This document shows positions 42,368 through 50,245 of a stretch of 64,000 nucleotides of DNA, piece after piece. Within the stretch, counting starts at the first letter, position 1; every line of letters starts with the position of its first letter. Source of the stretch: an uncultured Bacteroidia bacterium (GTDB taxonomy: Bacteria; Bacteroidota; Bacteroidia; Bacteroidales; UBA932). The notes under the pieces are model-generated. The model saw only the letters and a list, made by a program, of their open reading frames with translations, had not been told where the DNA came from and ran no database searches. The stretch lies in contig CADANY010000008.1 of assembly GCA_902789395.1 (NCBI GenBank), forward strand, positions 60,825 through 124,824. Direction: 5' to 3'. The translations under genes and the position numbers were made by a program.

Positions 42368-43732
42368 TTACCGGTTCAGGTCATCGGCGCTTTTGATGAA
42401 CCTGGCCAGATCCTCATCAGAGACATGGTAATTCTGCATCTCTCCCGAGAAGTAGCTGTCATAGGCAGCCATGTCTACGAATCCATGTCCGGACAGATTG
42501 AACAGGATCGTCTTCTGCTCGCCGGTTTCCTTACATTTGAGGGCCTCCTGGATGGTCGCGGCGATTGCGTGGCAGGATTCCGGGGCGGGGATGATACCCT
42601 CGGTGCGGGCGAAGAGAACCCCGGCGGCAAATGAGTCTTTCTGCTCAATGTCTACCGCTTCCATCAAGCCGTCCTTCATCAGCTGGGAGAGGATGACACC
42701 GGCGCCATGGTAACGGAGACCGCCGGCGTGGATCGAGGCGGGCTTGAAGGTATGGCCGAGGGTATACATCGGCAGAAGCGGGGTCATGCCGGCTTCGTCA
42801 CCGAAATCATACTCGAATTTGCCGCGGGTCAGCTTCGGGCAGGAATAGGGCTCAGCTGCAATGAAACGGGTCTTTTTCCCTTCCTGGATATTGTGACGCA
42901 TGAACGGATAAGCGATTCCGGAGAAGTTGGATCCGCCGCCGAAGCAGGCGATGACGATATCCGGATACTCGCCGGCAAGTTCCATCTGCTTCTCCGCTTC
43001 CAGACCGATGATGCTCTGGTGCAGACAGACATGATTCAGGACGGAGCCGAGCGCATACTTGCAGTTCGGGGTCGTTATGGCGAGCTCGATGGCTTCGGAA
43101 ATGGCACAGCCGAGCGAGCCCTGGTCATTCGGGTTCCGGGTAATGATATCCTTGCCGGCACGCGTGGACATGGACGGAGAAGGAGTGATCGCTGCGCCGA
43201 AAGTCTGCATGATCGAACGCCGGTAGGGCTTCTGCTCATAACTTACCTTTACCATATAGACCGCACAGTCAATGCCGAACTTCTTCGTCGCATAGCTGAG
43301 CGCACCGCCCCACTGACCGGCACCGGTTTCCGTCGTCAGATTGGTAATTCCCTGTTCCTTCGCATAATAGGCCTGTGCGATAGCGGAATTCAGTTTATGG
43401 CTGCCGGCGGGAGAAACCGATTCATTCTTGAAATAGATATGGGCCGGAGTCCCAAGGGCCTCTTCCAGTTCGTAGGCTCGCACGAGCGGAGTGCACCGGT
43501 AGGCAGCATACTGCTCGCGGACCGCTTCGGGGATCGGAATCCATTCGTCCGTCTGGTTGAGTTCCTGGTCGGCACAGGCCTTACAGAAGATGGGATAGAG
43601 GTCTTCCGGTTTAAGGGGCTCATGGGTTGCCGGATTCAGGAACGGAAGCGGCTTGTTGGGCATGATCGCTTGGATGTTGAAGAAATGGGTCGGGATTTCG
43701 CTCTCCGGAAGCAAGTACTTTTTCTGTCTCAT
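42368..43732 (-). CDS. trpB: TrpB2-type tryptophan synthase beta chain (stand-alone)
   Basis: 454 residues, longer than canonical TrpB (about 395), with the N-terminal extension and PRRSIMQTFGA-like insert pattern (here PYRRSIMQTFGA) of the TrpB2/TrpB-like branch. PLP Lys in SAGSHKLNSA context (PAGSHKLNSA), TTETGAGQWGG as substrate block, and the phosphate-binding CFGGGSNFSG. Condenses serine with indole to tryptophan. No trpA or other trp gene is adjacent, so it likely works as an indole-scavenging enzyme or as part of the pathway encoded elsewhere. Its expression is under a complete tryptophan attenuator just upstream (leader peptide, hairpins and terminator at 43773-43902). Confidence 0.93.
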   Translation of the reverse strand: MRQKKYLLPESEIPTHFFNIQAIMPNKPLPFLNPATHEPLKPEDLYPIFCKACADQELNQTDEWIPIPEAVREQYAAYRCTPLVRAYELEEALGTPAHIYFKNESVSPAGSHKLNSAIAQAYYAKEQGITNLTTETGAGQWGGALSYATKKFGIDCAVYMVKVSYEQKPYRRSIMQTFGAAITPSPSMSTRAGKDIITRNPNDQGSLGCAISEAIELAITTPNCKYALGSVLNHVCLHQSIIGLEAEKQMELAGEYPDIVIACFGGGSNFSGIAYPFMRHNIQEGKKTRFIAAEPYSCPKLTRGKFEYDFGDEAGMTPLLPMYTLGHTFKPASIHAGGLRYHGAGVILSQLMKDGLMEAVDIEQKDSFAAGVLFARTEGIIPAPESCHAIAATIQEALKCKETGEQKTILFNLSGHGFVDMAAYDSYFSGEMQNYHVSDEDLARFIKSADDLNR

Positions 43733-43772
43733 GGTGTTTATTTGTTAAGTGTTTGACATAAGTAATCGGCAC

Positions 43773-43806
43773 AAAAAAAGAGGCGCGCTGCAAGTCAGCG
43801 TGCCTC
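43773..43806 (-). terminator. trp attenuator terminator
   Basis: Minus strand GAGGCACGCTG, loop ACTTG, CAGCGCGCCTC, then T7 (43779-43773). One A-C mismatch in an 11-bp stem. It sits 41 nt before the trpB ATG and after the leader peptide, so it can only act on transcripts destined for trpB. Confidence 0.85.
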
Positions 43807-43863
43807 CTATAGTATACGGTCTATTATCTACGGCGATGCGACTTACAGCTTGGAACTGCAAGT
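43787..43863 (-). promoter_or_regulatory. Mutually exclusive leader pairings (pause hairpin and antiterminator)
   Basis: Region 1 ACTTGCAG (43863-43856) can pair with region 2 CTGTAAGT (43848-43841) across a 7-nt loop. Alternatively region 2 GCTGTAAGTC (43849-43840) can pair over 10 bp with GACTTGCAGC (43796-43787), which is the loop and 3' arm of the terminator. Region 1 and the terminator loop share the same octamer ACTTGCAG, so the two pairings compete. Confidence 0.75.
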
Positions 43864-43902
43864 GCGCCACCAGAAGAAATTATTGGACCTATTCGTTTTC
43901 AT
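43843..43902 (-). CDS. trpL: Tryptophan leader peptide
   Basis: Nineteen codons from ATG 43902: MKTNRSNNFFWWRTCSSKL, then TAA. Two consecutive TGG codons (43872-43867) sit directly before region 1, and the TAA stop lies inside region 2 of the alternative RNA structures. A ribosome stalled at the Trp codons would cover region 1 and free region 2 to form the antiterminator; one that reaches the stop would cover region 2 and allow termination. This is the geometry of enterobacterial trpL, although the sequence is unrelated. The peptide itself need have no function. Too short for ordinary gene calling. Confidence 0.85.
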   Translation of the reverse strand: MKTNRSNNFFWWRTCSSKL

Positions 43903-43909
43903 TCTATTG

Positions 43910-43941
43910 CAAAGATTGACAAAGATTTTTAATAATGCAAA
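43910..43941 (-). promoter_or_regulatory. Promoter for trpL-trpB
   Basis: TTTG (43941-43938), 20 nt, AATCTTTG (43917-43910), one mismatch to TAnnTTTG. A second AATCTTTG copy lies 10 bp upstream. The trpL ATG is only 7 nt beyond the box, so the leader would be almost leaderless. Confidence 0.55.
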
Positions 43942-43951
43942 TTTTTTACAA

Positions 43952-45883
43952 TCAAAATACAATGTTTTTGGGTTTCTTAAGATGGCCGCCCTCGTTAAAG
44001 TGCTGATTGTCAGGCAATTCAATATCTTTACGAGCAGCCCCGATCCGCATCAGCGCTTTCAGTTCAGGAAGATAATGCTGGTAAACGCCCCGCGGCGTCG
44101 TACCTTTTTCCTTGCAGATGGAGGCCGCCATGCCGACAACCTCGCCCATCATCCCGCCCGTACGCATCAAGCGGGTAGACCCGAGGGTGACGTGGGTCGT
44201 GGAGATGTCGCGTCCGGCCATGAACAGGTTGTCGATGTTCCTGGAATACAGGCAGCGGTACGGTGCGGCATACGGATAGATATCATTCCTCCGGGTATCG
44301 GCCTTGAATTCCTGCCCCTTGAAGCGGACGGAATTGAGGGAATCCGGGAAATGGAGATCGAGATGCCAGGTCAGGGTAAAGGATGCATCTTCGTGGAAGA
44401 CCTGTTTGTCGATATCATCCTGCTTGAGGATGTAATCCCCCATCAGGCGCCGTGATTCCCGCTTCCCCGCAACATAGGCGACCCAGTCGAGCGAGCGGTC
44501 GGCATAATCGGCCTTCCCGGAATAATGGTTCTTGAGAAAACTCCAGTTGGAATAGACGACCAGCAGTCCGTAGTCCCGGATCCGTTCGAAATCCCATATC
44601 TGGTCCAGGTTCATCCCTGTCTCCCAGTGCCATTCCCCCATCTTGACCTTCTCACAGTTCTCTTCCGTGAATCTGACGCCGTACTCGAACTCCGGGAAAG
44701 TCGTCTTTTCCGGTTTCTGAACGCTGTACCACTGGACGGAAGACCCCATGGTCAGGTTATCGCCTTTTTCCGGCGCAAGCGCCTCACCGAATTCATCCCG
44801 GCCCTCCCGGCCCATCCGCCAGTCCGCCCCGGCCATAAAGCCGAGATTGGCGTCTCCGGTGCAGTCGGCAAACAGGGGGGCTTTCAGCAGAAGTTCCTCC
44901 CCGGTCTCGATATGCCGGATAATCACAGAAGCGATCCGAGATCCGTCCATGTTCACCTTGACCGCGCGGAAACAGGGCAGGTAGGTCAGTCCCTCCTGGC
45001 CGCGGATAAAAGCCTCTTTCTTCGCATCTTCATAATTGGACGCCGGCTTGGCATTGCCACCCTTCGAATGGCCGAACTCACGGAGCATCCTGCCGAGGGC
45101 GGGATAGGGTGCCTGCTCGATACGGGCACCGAGATGGACCCGGATTTCGGAAGAATTGTTGCCGCCGGGGATGGGGCGGTCGTTGACGAGCGCGACCTTA
45201 CAACCGAAGCGGGCCGCGGAAACGGCCGCACACATACCGGCAATCCCGCCTCCGATTACAATGAAATCATACTCACCCCCGTCAGAAGGATGGAGGGGAA
45301 GGGCGCCGGTCTGCCTGCGGAAAGCCTCAAGGGCATCTTTTTCTGCGGGCGGGACGGATCCTTCCTCTCGGGTCAGCCAGATGGCATCGCAGCGTCCGTC
45401 GAAGCCGCTCAAATCCGAAAGGGCCAGCGTGCAGGGCCCGGCTGCAAGTTTCCGGCTTCCTGCATACTGCCAGGACCAACGGTTTCCCGTCGTTCCGAGA
45501 ACGGTTTTCAACGGTTTTCCGTTCAGTTTCACCCGGAAGGCGCCGGGACCGTCCGCGGAAGTCCAGGGGGCCGTCCAGTTATACGTCCTGACCCAGACGT
45601 GATAGACGCCGGGGGCGGAAATCCCGACCGTGGTCGACGCATCCTGCACCGGAACACCCATCCCGTGGGCGATGAGGTAGGGAGAGCCCATGATGTCCAT
45701 GAACTGCTGGTCGACGGACCATCCTCCCTTCTCCGAAAAACTCTCCGCCTCAATGAACAAGTCCCCGTCCCGGGTAGCCTGGGTCCGGGAGAAGGCCCTT
45801 GACGGGAAGACCCAAAAAACAAAAAGAACGAGGATCAACTCGTTCAATTTGCCTGTAAACAATTGTTTGACAGTATCCGACAT
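43952..45883 (-). CDS. Exported FAD-dependent oxidoreductase (copy 3)
   Basis: 643 residues from ATG 45883; the frame continues upstream into sdhC but without conserved sequence. The N-terminus has a Sec-type hydrophobic segment (ELILVLFVFWVFPSRAFS, about 15-32), unlike the two cytoplasmic paralogues at 25512-29172. Then the same beta-sandwich (VWVRTYNW; LSGFDGRCDAIWLTR), FAD motif GGGIAG at 201-206, GGNNSSEIRVHLGAR, DCTGDANLGFMAG, VAGKRESRRLMGDYI and TRLMRTGGMMGEVVG. Begins 14 nt after sdhC. No Tat motif, so FAD would have to be acquired after export, or the segment is an anchor. Substrate unknown. Confidence 0.85.
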   Translation of the reverse strand: MSDTVKQLFTGKLNELILVLFVFWVFPSRAFSRTQATRDGDLFIEAESFSEKGGWSVDQQFMDIMGSPYLIAHGMGVPVQDASTTVGISAPGVYHVWVRTYNWTAPWTSADGPGAFRVKLNGKPLKTVLGTTGNRWSWQYAGSRKLAAGPCTLALSDLSGFDGRCDAIWLTREEGSVPPAEKDALEAFRRQTGALPLHPSDGGEYDFIVIGGGIAGMCAAVSAARFGCKVALVNDRPIPGGNNSSEIRVHLGARIEQAPYPALGRMLREFGHSKGGNAKPASNYEDAKKEAFIRGQEGLTYLPCFRAVKVNMDGSRIASVIIRHIETGEELLLKAPLFADCTGDANLGFMAGADWRMGREGRDEFGEALAPEKGDNLTMGSSVQWYSVQKPEKTTFPEFEYGVRFTEENCEKVKMGEWHWETGMNLDQIWDFERIRDYGLLVVYSNWSFLKNHYSGKADYADRSLDWVAYVAGKRESRRLMGDYILKQDDIDKQVFHEDASFTLTWHLDLHFPDSLNSVRFKGQEFKADTRRNDIYPYAAPYRCLYSRNIDNLFMAGRDISTTHVTLGSTRLMRTGGMMGEVVGMAASICKEKGTTPRGVYQHYLPELKALMRIGAARKDIELPDNQHFNEGGHLKKPKNIVF

Positions 45884-45897
45884 AAGCGGGGACCTTC

Positions 45898-46659
45898 CTA
45901 GAATTTTGTAAGCAGCGGGGCTGTAAATTCGTGGGAAGCCGTCATGCAGTTGGCTTCGATAAAGGCGTTGACTGCCGTGCTGACGAAAAGGAGGATAATC
46001 AGCGAACTGACGATTACGGCGATAACCTTCAAACGAGGGAGCCACTTCTGATTATTCCAGCCGATGGTCTGGAACATGGACCAGAAACCATGGTTGAGAT
46101 GGAGCCAAATGGCTACGAACCATACGATATAAAGGGCAAGGACCCACCAGTTACGGAAAGTAGCGATCAACAGATAATACGGATTCTCAGCCTCGCTGCC
46201 CATGAACTCACGAAGCTGCATCTTAGCCCAGAAGTGGGTCAGATGGAAGGCCAGGAAACCAAGTACGATTACTCCGAGGACTGCCATATTCTTGGCGGAC
46301 CAGGAATCATTCTGCGCCTTGGAGGGCACTTCGTAACGCTTCAAACCACCTCTCTTCTTGATATTCTCATAGCTGAGCCAGCAACCGTAGACAATATGGA
46401 TCAAGAAACCGAGGGCCAGGATCGGGACCATGATGTCGATAACCGGAGTAGACATGAAATCGCAGCCGAGCTGGAACCAGCCGTCACCGGTAGAGAAACG
46501 GACTGCATCCCCGGCGACTTTGCCGAACTGTCCCTTCAGGGAATCGATGACTGAGAAGAAATTGATTGTTCCGTGGAGAAGCAGGAAGATGACGAGGAAT
46601 GCGCCGCTGACGCTCTGGATGAACTTCTTGCCGATGGAAGATGTGAGAAAGTTAGCCAT
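45898..46659 (-). CDS. sdhC: Succinate dehydrogenase/fumarate reductase cytochrome b subunit
   Basis: 253 residues, five transmembrane helices, of the diheme Bacteroides/Wolinella type. Candidate heme ligands are the His residues in LLLHGTINFF, LGFLIHIVYGCW, FLAFHLTHFW and IWLHLNHGFW. Anchors the flavoprotein and iron-sulfur subunits and exchanges electrons with menaquinone in the central fumarate respiration of Bacteroidales. The expected sdhA and sdhB genes are not downstream; an unrelated FAD oxidoreductase is there instead. Transcribed divergently from pyrH. Confidence 0.94.
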   Translation of the reverse strand: MANFLTSSIGKKFIQSVSGAFLVIFLLLHGTINFFSVIDSLKGQFGKVAGDAVRFSTGDGWFQLGCDFMSTPVIDIMVPILALGFLIHIVYGCWLSYENIKKRGGLKRYEVPSKAQNDSWSAKNMAVLGVIVLGFLAFHLTHFWAKMQLREFMGSEAENPYYLLIATFRNWWVLALYIVWFVAIWLHLNHGFWSMFQTIGWNNQKWLPRLKVIAVIVSSLIILLFVSTAVNAFIEANCMTASHEFTAPLLTKF

Positions 46660-46699
46660 TATTGTTAATTTGTTGTATGAATACGATATTTCAATTATG

Positions 46700-46730
46700 C
46701 AAAGATAAATTCTTTCTTGGAAGTTTCATA
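46700..46730 (-). promoter_or_regulatory. Promoter for sdhC
   Basis: TATG (46730-46727), 19 nt, TATCTTTG (46707-46700). Perfect -7 box with a -33 matching only at TG. Overlaps the divergent pyrH promoter. Confidence 0.55.
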
Positions 46731-46747
46731 ATATTTCGATACTTTTG
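46717..46747 (+). promoter_or_regulatory. Promoter for pyrH
   Basis: TTG (46717-46719), 20 nt, TACTTTTG (46740-46747), both elements consensus. Its -33 lies within the spacer of the sdhC promoter, so the two are likely mutually exclusive. Confidence 0.6.
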
Positions 46748-46770
46748 TTTGTATTTCAAAACTTGAATCC

Positions 46771-47475
46771 ATGTATAAACGCGTTCTATTGAAACTGAGC
46801 GGAGAAAGCCTGGGAGGTCCTGCAGGAAAGGGTCTCGACACGGAAAGCCTCCGCAAAATGGCCCGTGAGGTTGCGGCTGCGGCCAAAGCGGGACTCCAGG
46901 TCGCCATCGTCAACGGCGGCGGAAACATCTTCCGGGGCCTGCAGGGTGTCGGAAGCGGCTTCGACCGGGTCGACGGAGACAAGATGGGCATGCTTGCCAC
47001 GGTGATCAATTCCATGGCCCTGTCCATGTTTATAAAAGAGGAAGGCGTACCGGCCAAGGTGTTTACTGCGACGCCGATGGAGCCCGTCGCCGAATATTAT
47101 ATGAGGGACAAAGCTGTCGAAGTGCTGGAGAAAGGAGGCGTCGCCCTCATTGCCGGCGGCACCGGCAATCCTTTCTTCACGACTGATTCGGGAGCGGCCC
47201 TCCGCGCCCTCGAAATCCGGGCTGACGCCCTTTTGAAAGGGACCCGTGTCGACGGAGTCTACACGGCCGATCCCGAAAAGGATCCGACAGCCGTCCGGTA
47301 TGATGAACTCTCTTTCGACGAAGCGATCTCCCGGCACCTGAAGGTGATGGACCAGACGGCTTTTGCCCTCTGCTCTGAGGGGAACATGCCGATTATCGTC
47401 TTTGACATGAACGAGAACGGAAACCTGACCCGTCTCCTAGCCGGAGAGAAGGTCGGGACCCTTGTCCATCCGTAA
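46771..47475 (+). CDS. pyrH: UMP kinase
   Basis: 234 residues, hexameric amino-acid-kinase-fold enzyme phosphorylating UMP to UDP. Motifs: LLKLSGESLGG, VNGGGNIFRG, IAGGTGNPFFTTDS, DGVYTADPEKDP and VFDMNENGNLTR. Full length. Its common neighbours tsf and frr are not adjacent. The stop is only 5 nt from the convergent aminopeptidase stop, with no terminator between. Confidence 0.97.
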   Translation: MYKRVLLKLSGESLGGPAGKGLDTESLRKMAREVAAAAKAGLQVAIVNGGGNIFRGLQGVGSGFDRVDGDKMGMLATVINSMALSMFIKEEGVPAKVFTATPMEPVAEYYMRDKAVEVLEKGGVALIAGGTGNPFFTTDSGAALRALEIRADALLKGTRVDGVYTADPEKDPTAVRYDELSFDEAISRHLKVMDQTAFALCSEGNMPIIVFDMNENGNLTRLLAGEKVGTLVHP

Positions 47476-47480
47476 AAGGA

Positions 47481-49334
47481 TCAGAAAGCGACAGGAAGGG
47501 TCTTCCCGCGCAACCAGCCGGCGATTTCCGAAGGGAGTCGCGGCGAGAGCGCTCGGAAGACCCTTTCGTTATAGGCATTCAGGAAGGCGGTCTCCTCCCG
47601 GTCCAGCAGGCCTGGGACGAGGATGGACGTGTCAAAATGACAGAGTGTCAGCGTTTCGAAACGGAGCCAGCTTCCGAATTCATTCTTTCCATCCTCGCAG
47701 CAGAGAAGCAGATTCTCATGCCGGACTCCGTGCATCCCTTCCCGGTAGAGGCCGGGCTCGTCCGAGGTAATCATTCCGGGCAGGAGCGGCTGGGAGTTGA
47801 AGTTCTGCCGGATATCGTGAGGCCCCTCATGGACACAAAGGAAAAAGCCGACGCCGTGCCCCGTACCATGACCGAAATTGCGCCGCGCCTGCCAGAGCGG
47901 CTCCCGGGCGAGCGCGTCGATCTGACATCCGGCGGTACCGCTTGGGAAAACGGCCTTGGCAAGGGCCAGATGTCCTTTCAACACCAGCGTATAATCCTCC
48001 TTTTCCAATTCGGTACAGGGTCCGAGGGGAATGGTCCGGGTAATATCGGTCGTTCCGAAAAGGTACTGACCTCCGGAATCAACGAGATAGAGTCCTTTCG
48101 GACGCAGGAGGGCCGAACCGGTCCGGGGCGTGACATAATGGGGAAGAGCCGCCCCTTCCCCGAAGGCGGATATGGTCTGGAAACTGTTCCCGCGATATCC
48201 GGGGATCCCGGCCCGGAAAGCATCCAGCCGGTCCGAGGCCGCTGCTTCATCGATTTCCTCTCCGGAAGCGACGGCTTTTTCCAGCCAGAACAGGAACTTT
48301 TCCATGGCCAGCCCATCCTCCAGATGCGCTTCCCGCATTCCCTCGATCTCAATCCTGTTCTTGACGGCTTTCCTGAGCGGAACAGGTGAGGAAACCTCTT
48401 TCAACTGCGCCCCGAGTCCGTTCGTTTCCAGCTGGCGGAAAATATGCTCATTCAACGTCGACGGATCGAAGCAGATCCGGTCGGTCTGTTCGATATCGCC
48501 GAGCCCGGAAAGCGTAAGTTCAAGATCTTCATAATCTTTTATCGAAATCCCGTCAGAGTGGACTTCATAGAAACTGTCCCGGGTCTCCTCATCAAGGGCC
48601 GCCGGGCCTTTCCGGACATACCATTCCGCTCCTTCAAGGGTCACCAGCAGGTAAGAAATCACAACCGGATTGTATTCCACATCCGATCCCCTGACATTCA
48701 GGAGCCACGCAATTTCGTCGAGGGCACTGAGAAGGATGGCATCACAGTCCTGCCGGATCAGGAACTTCCGGAGCCAGGTGAGTTTTTGTTCCCTCGACTC
48801 CCCTGTCAGGTCTTCTCCTAAGGTAAGGATCGGCGTCCTGGGGATCTCAGGGCGGTCTTTCCACAGGCCGGAAAGGAGATTGGGGATGCTGATCATCTCT
48901 GCCTTCCGTCCGCCTTCTTCCGAAAAAGCGTCCATGATTTCCCGGACGGCGGAAACGCTGAAGCAAAGGCCGTCTATGGCAATGCGGATCGTCTCTTCAT
49001 CTTCCGCCATCAGGAACGGATAGCCAGCCAGCCATTCCGGGATAGGGACCTGTCCGGGGACACGCATTTTATGGAGTTCAATCCCGGTCCCCTCCAGTTG
49101 GGCAGCCGCCTGGATGAAATAGCGGGAATCGGTCCAGAGCCCGGCATGGTCCAGGGTGATAACCAGATCGCCCGCTTCGCCGCTGAAACCGGACGTCCAT
49201 TCCACCTGCTTCCACCGGGGCGCGGGATACTCGCTGCCATGCGGGTCTCCGCCCGTCAGGACGACGGCATCCCAGCCGTTTTCCCGCATCATTTCCCGGA
49301 TCTGGGAGATCCGCTGCGCATAGAGATTTTCCAT
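47481..49334 (-). CDS. Xaa-Pro aminopeptidase (M24B, APP-like)
   Basis: 617 residues from ATG 49334 (MENLYAQRISQIREMM); the longer frame to 49382 crosses the promoter box. Three-domain APP: two creatinase-like N-terminal domains (about 1-160 and 160-310) and the pita-bread catalytic domain. Metal ligands lie in VDSGGQY, GTTDITRT, GHGTGHGVG, SDEPGLY and RHENLLL; the catalytic His is in VHEGPH. Removes N-terminal residues preceding proline. No signal peptide. The C-terminal extension (about 560-617) is usual for the large APP group. Confidence 0.94.
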   Translation of the reverse strand: MENLYAQRISQIREMMRENGWDAVVLTGGDPHGSEYPAPRWKQVEWTSGFSGEAGDLVITLDHAGLWTDSRYFIQAAAQLEGTGIELHKMRVPGQVPIPEWLAGYPFLMAEDEETIRIAIDGLCFSVSAVREIMDAFSEEGGRKAEMISIPNLLSGLWKDRPEIPRTPILTLGEDLTGESREQKLTWLRKFLIRQDCDAILLSALDEIAWLLNVRGSDVEYNPVVISYLLVTLEGAEWYVRKGPAALDEETRDSFYEVHSDGISIKDYEDLELTLSGLGDIEQTDRICFDPSTLNEHIFRQLETNGLGAQLKEVSSPVPLRKAVKNRIEIEGMREAHLEDGLAMEKFLFWLEKAVASGEEIDEAAASDRLDAFRAGIPGYRGNSFQTISAFGEGAALPHYVTPRTGSALLRPKGLYLVDSGGQYLFGTTDITRTIPLGPCTELEKEDYTLVLKGHLALAKAVFPSGTAGCQIDALAREPLWQARRNFGHGTGHGVGFFLCVHEGPHDIRQNFNSQPLLPGMITSDEPGLYREGMHGVRHENLLLCCEDGKNEFGSWLRFETLTLCHFDTSILVPGLLDREETAFLNAYNERVFRALSPRLPSEIAGWLRGKTLPVAF

Positions 49335-49352
49335 GGTATTTGCAATTTCCTG

Positions 49353-49382
49353 CAAATTAACACTCTCCTGCGAAAAATCCAA
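49353..49382 (-). promoter_or_regulatory. Promoter for the aminopeptidase gene
   Basis: TTG (49382-49380), 19 nt, TTAATTTG (49360-49353), one mismatch in the -7 box. About 15 nt of leader to the ATG. Confidence 0.45.
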
Positions 49383-49451
49383 GGATTGCTCCCTCCGAAA
49401 ACAACAATCTTTTTCTCCTCCATATTCTTCCGGAAGGATGAAGGCAAGGAA

Positions 49452-49483
49452 TTTGCAAGAAAGCGGCTGATTTTATACTTTTA
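49452..49483 (+). promoter_or_regulatory. Promoter for the DUF4294 gene
   Basis: TTTG (49452-49455), 20 nt, TACTTTTA (49476-49483), one mismatch. Only 5 nt separate the box from the GTG start, implying a leaderless mRNA. Nothing else is seen in 49335-49488. Confidence 0.5.
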
Positions 49484-49488
49484 CGGCT

Positions 49489-50235
49489 GTGAAACGGATT
49501 CGGACCCTGATTCTGGCTGCTTTAGCGGTGTTTTTCTTTACGGCGACTGCCGCAGAGGGACAGAATCATATCCGGCAGGCCATGCGCCGGGCGCGGGAAA
49601 GGCAGGAGGCCCGGCAGCGCGAGAATACGATCGATGCCTGGGGCTTCAAGCCCGGAGGCGGATATCTGGGTTACCGGGTCATTGACGGAGATACGACTTA
49701 TTTCGACTCGATCGAACCGGTTTGGGTCTTCGCTCGGGGAGCCAACTCCAGGAAAGACTGGCGGAAGTACTATAAACTGGTCTACTATTTTGCCCGCGTC
49801 TATCCCTACGCCGAAGCTTCCGCCCGCCTGCAGGAAATCGTGGACAGCACCATCGCGGCCAACCACATGAACCTGCTCCAGAAGGAAAAGTACTTGAACA
49901 AAATCCAGGCGCAGCTGTTCAAAGATTTCGAAGGCGTTCTCCGCCATATGACGATCTCTCAGGGAGCGGTTCTTCTGAAACTGATCGACCGGGAAACAGG
50001 CCAGTCTTCCTATTCGATCATCAAGGATTACAAGAGCGGCATAGCCGCCGGTTTCTGGCAGGGTGTCGCGAAGGTATTCAAAAACGATCTCAAATCCCAG
50101 TACGATCCCGAAGGGGAAGACAAGGATCTTGAAGAGTTGGTCCAGCATTGGAAAGCCGGCACCTTCCGCCGGCTGTACTACTCTATTTTCTGGGAAGACC
50201 CTCCGGATGTTAAAGTCCCGGATTTTTATAAATAG
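49489..50235 (+). CDS. DUF4294 domain-containing exported protein
   Basis: 248 residues with a GTG start; signal peptide RTLILAALAVFFFTATAA. DUF4294 covers about 60-215: YRVIDGDTTYFDSI, WRKYYKLVYYFARVYPYA, and FEGVLRHMTISQGAVLLKLIDRETG (key parts LRHMTISQG, KLIDRETG). The N-terminal linker is Arg/Gln-rich (RARERQEARQREN). The family is nearly restricted to Bacteroidota and has no established function. Convergent with lpxH, 10 nt apart. Confidence 0.88.
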   Translation: MKRIRTLILAALAVFFFTATAAEGQNHIRQAMRRARERQEARQRENTIDAWGFKPGGGYLGYRVIDGDTTYFDSIEPVWVFARGANSRKDWRKYYKLVYYFARVYPYAEASARLQEIVDSTIAANHMNLLQKEKYLNKIQAQLFKDFEGVLRHMTISQGAVLLKLIDRETGQSSYSIIKDYKSGIAAGFWQGVAKVFKNDLKSQYDPEGEDKDLEELVQHWKAGTFRRLYYSIFWEDPPDVKVPDFYK

Positions 50236-50245
50236 CCTTAATAAT

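Noticed and set aside
44525..45802. 425-codon plus-strand open frame opposite the exported FAD oxidoreductase
   Set aside because: Shadow frame without conserved motifs; the minus strand carries full FAD motifs.
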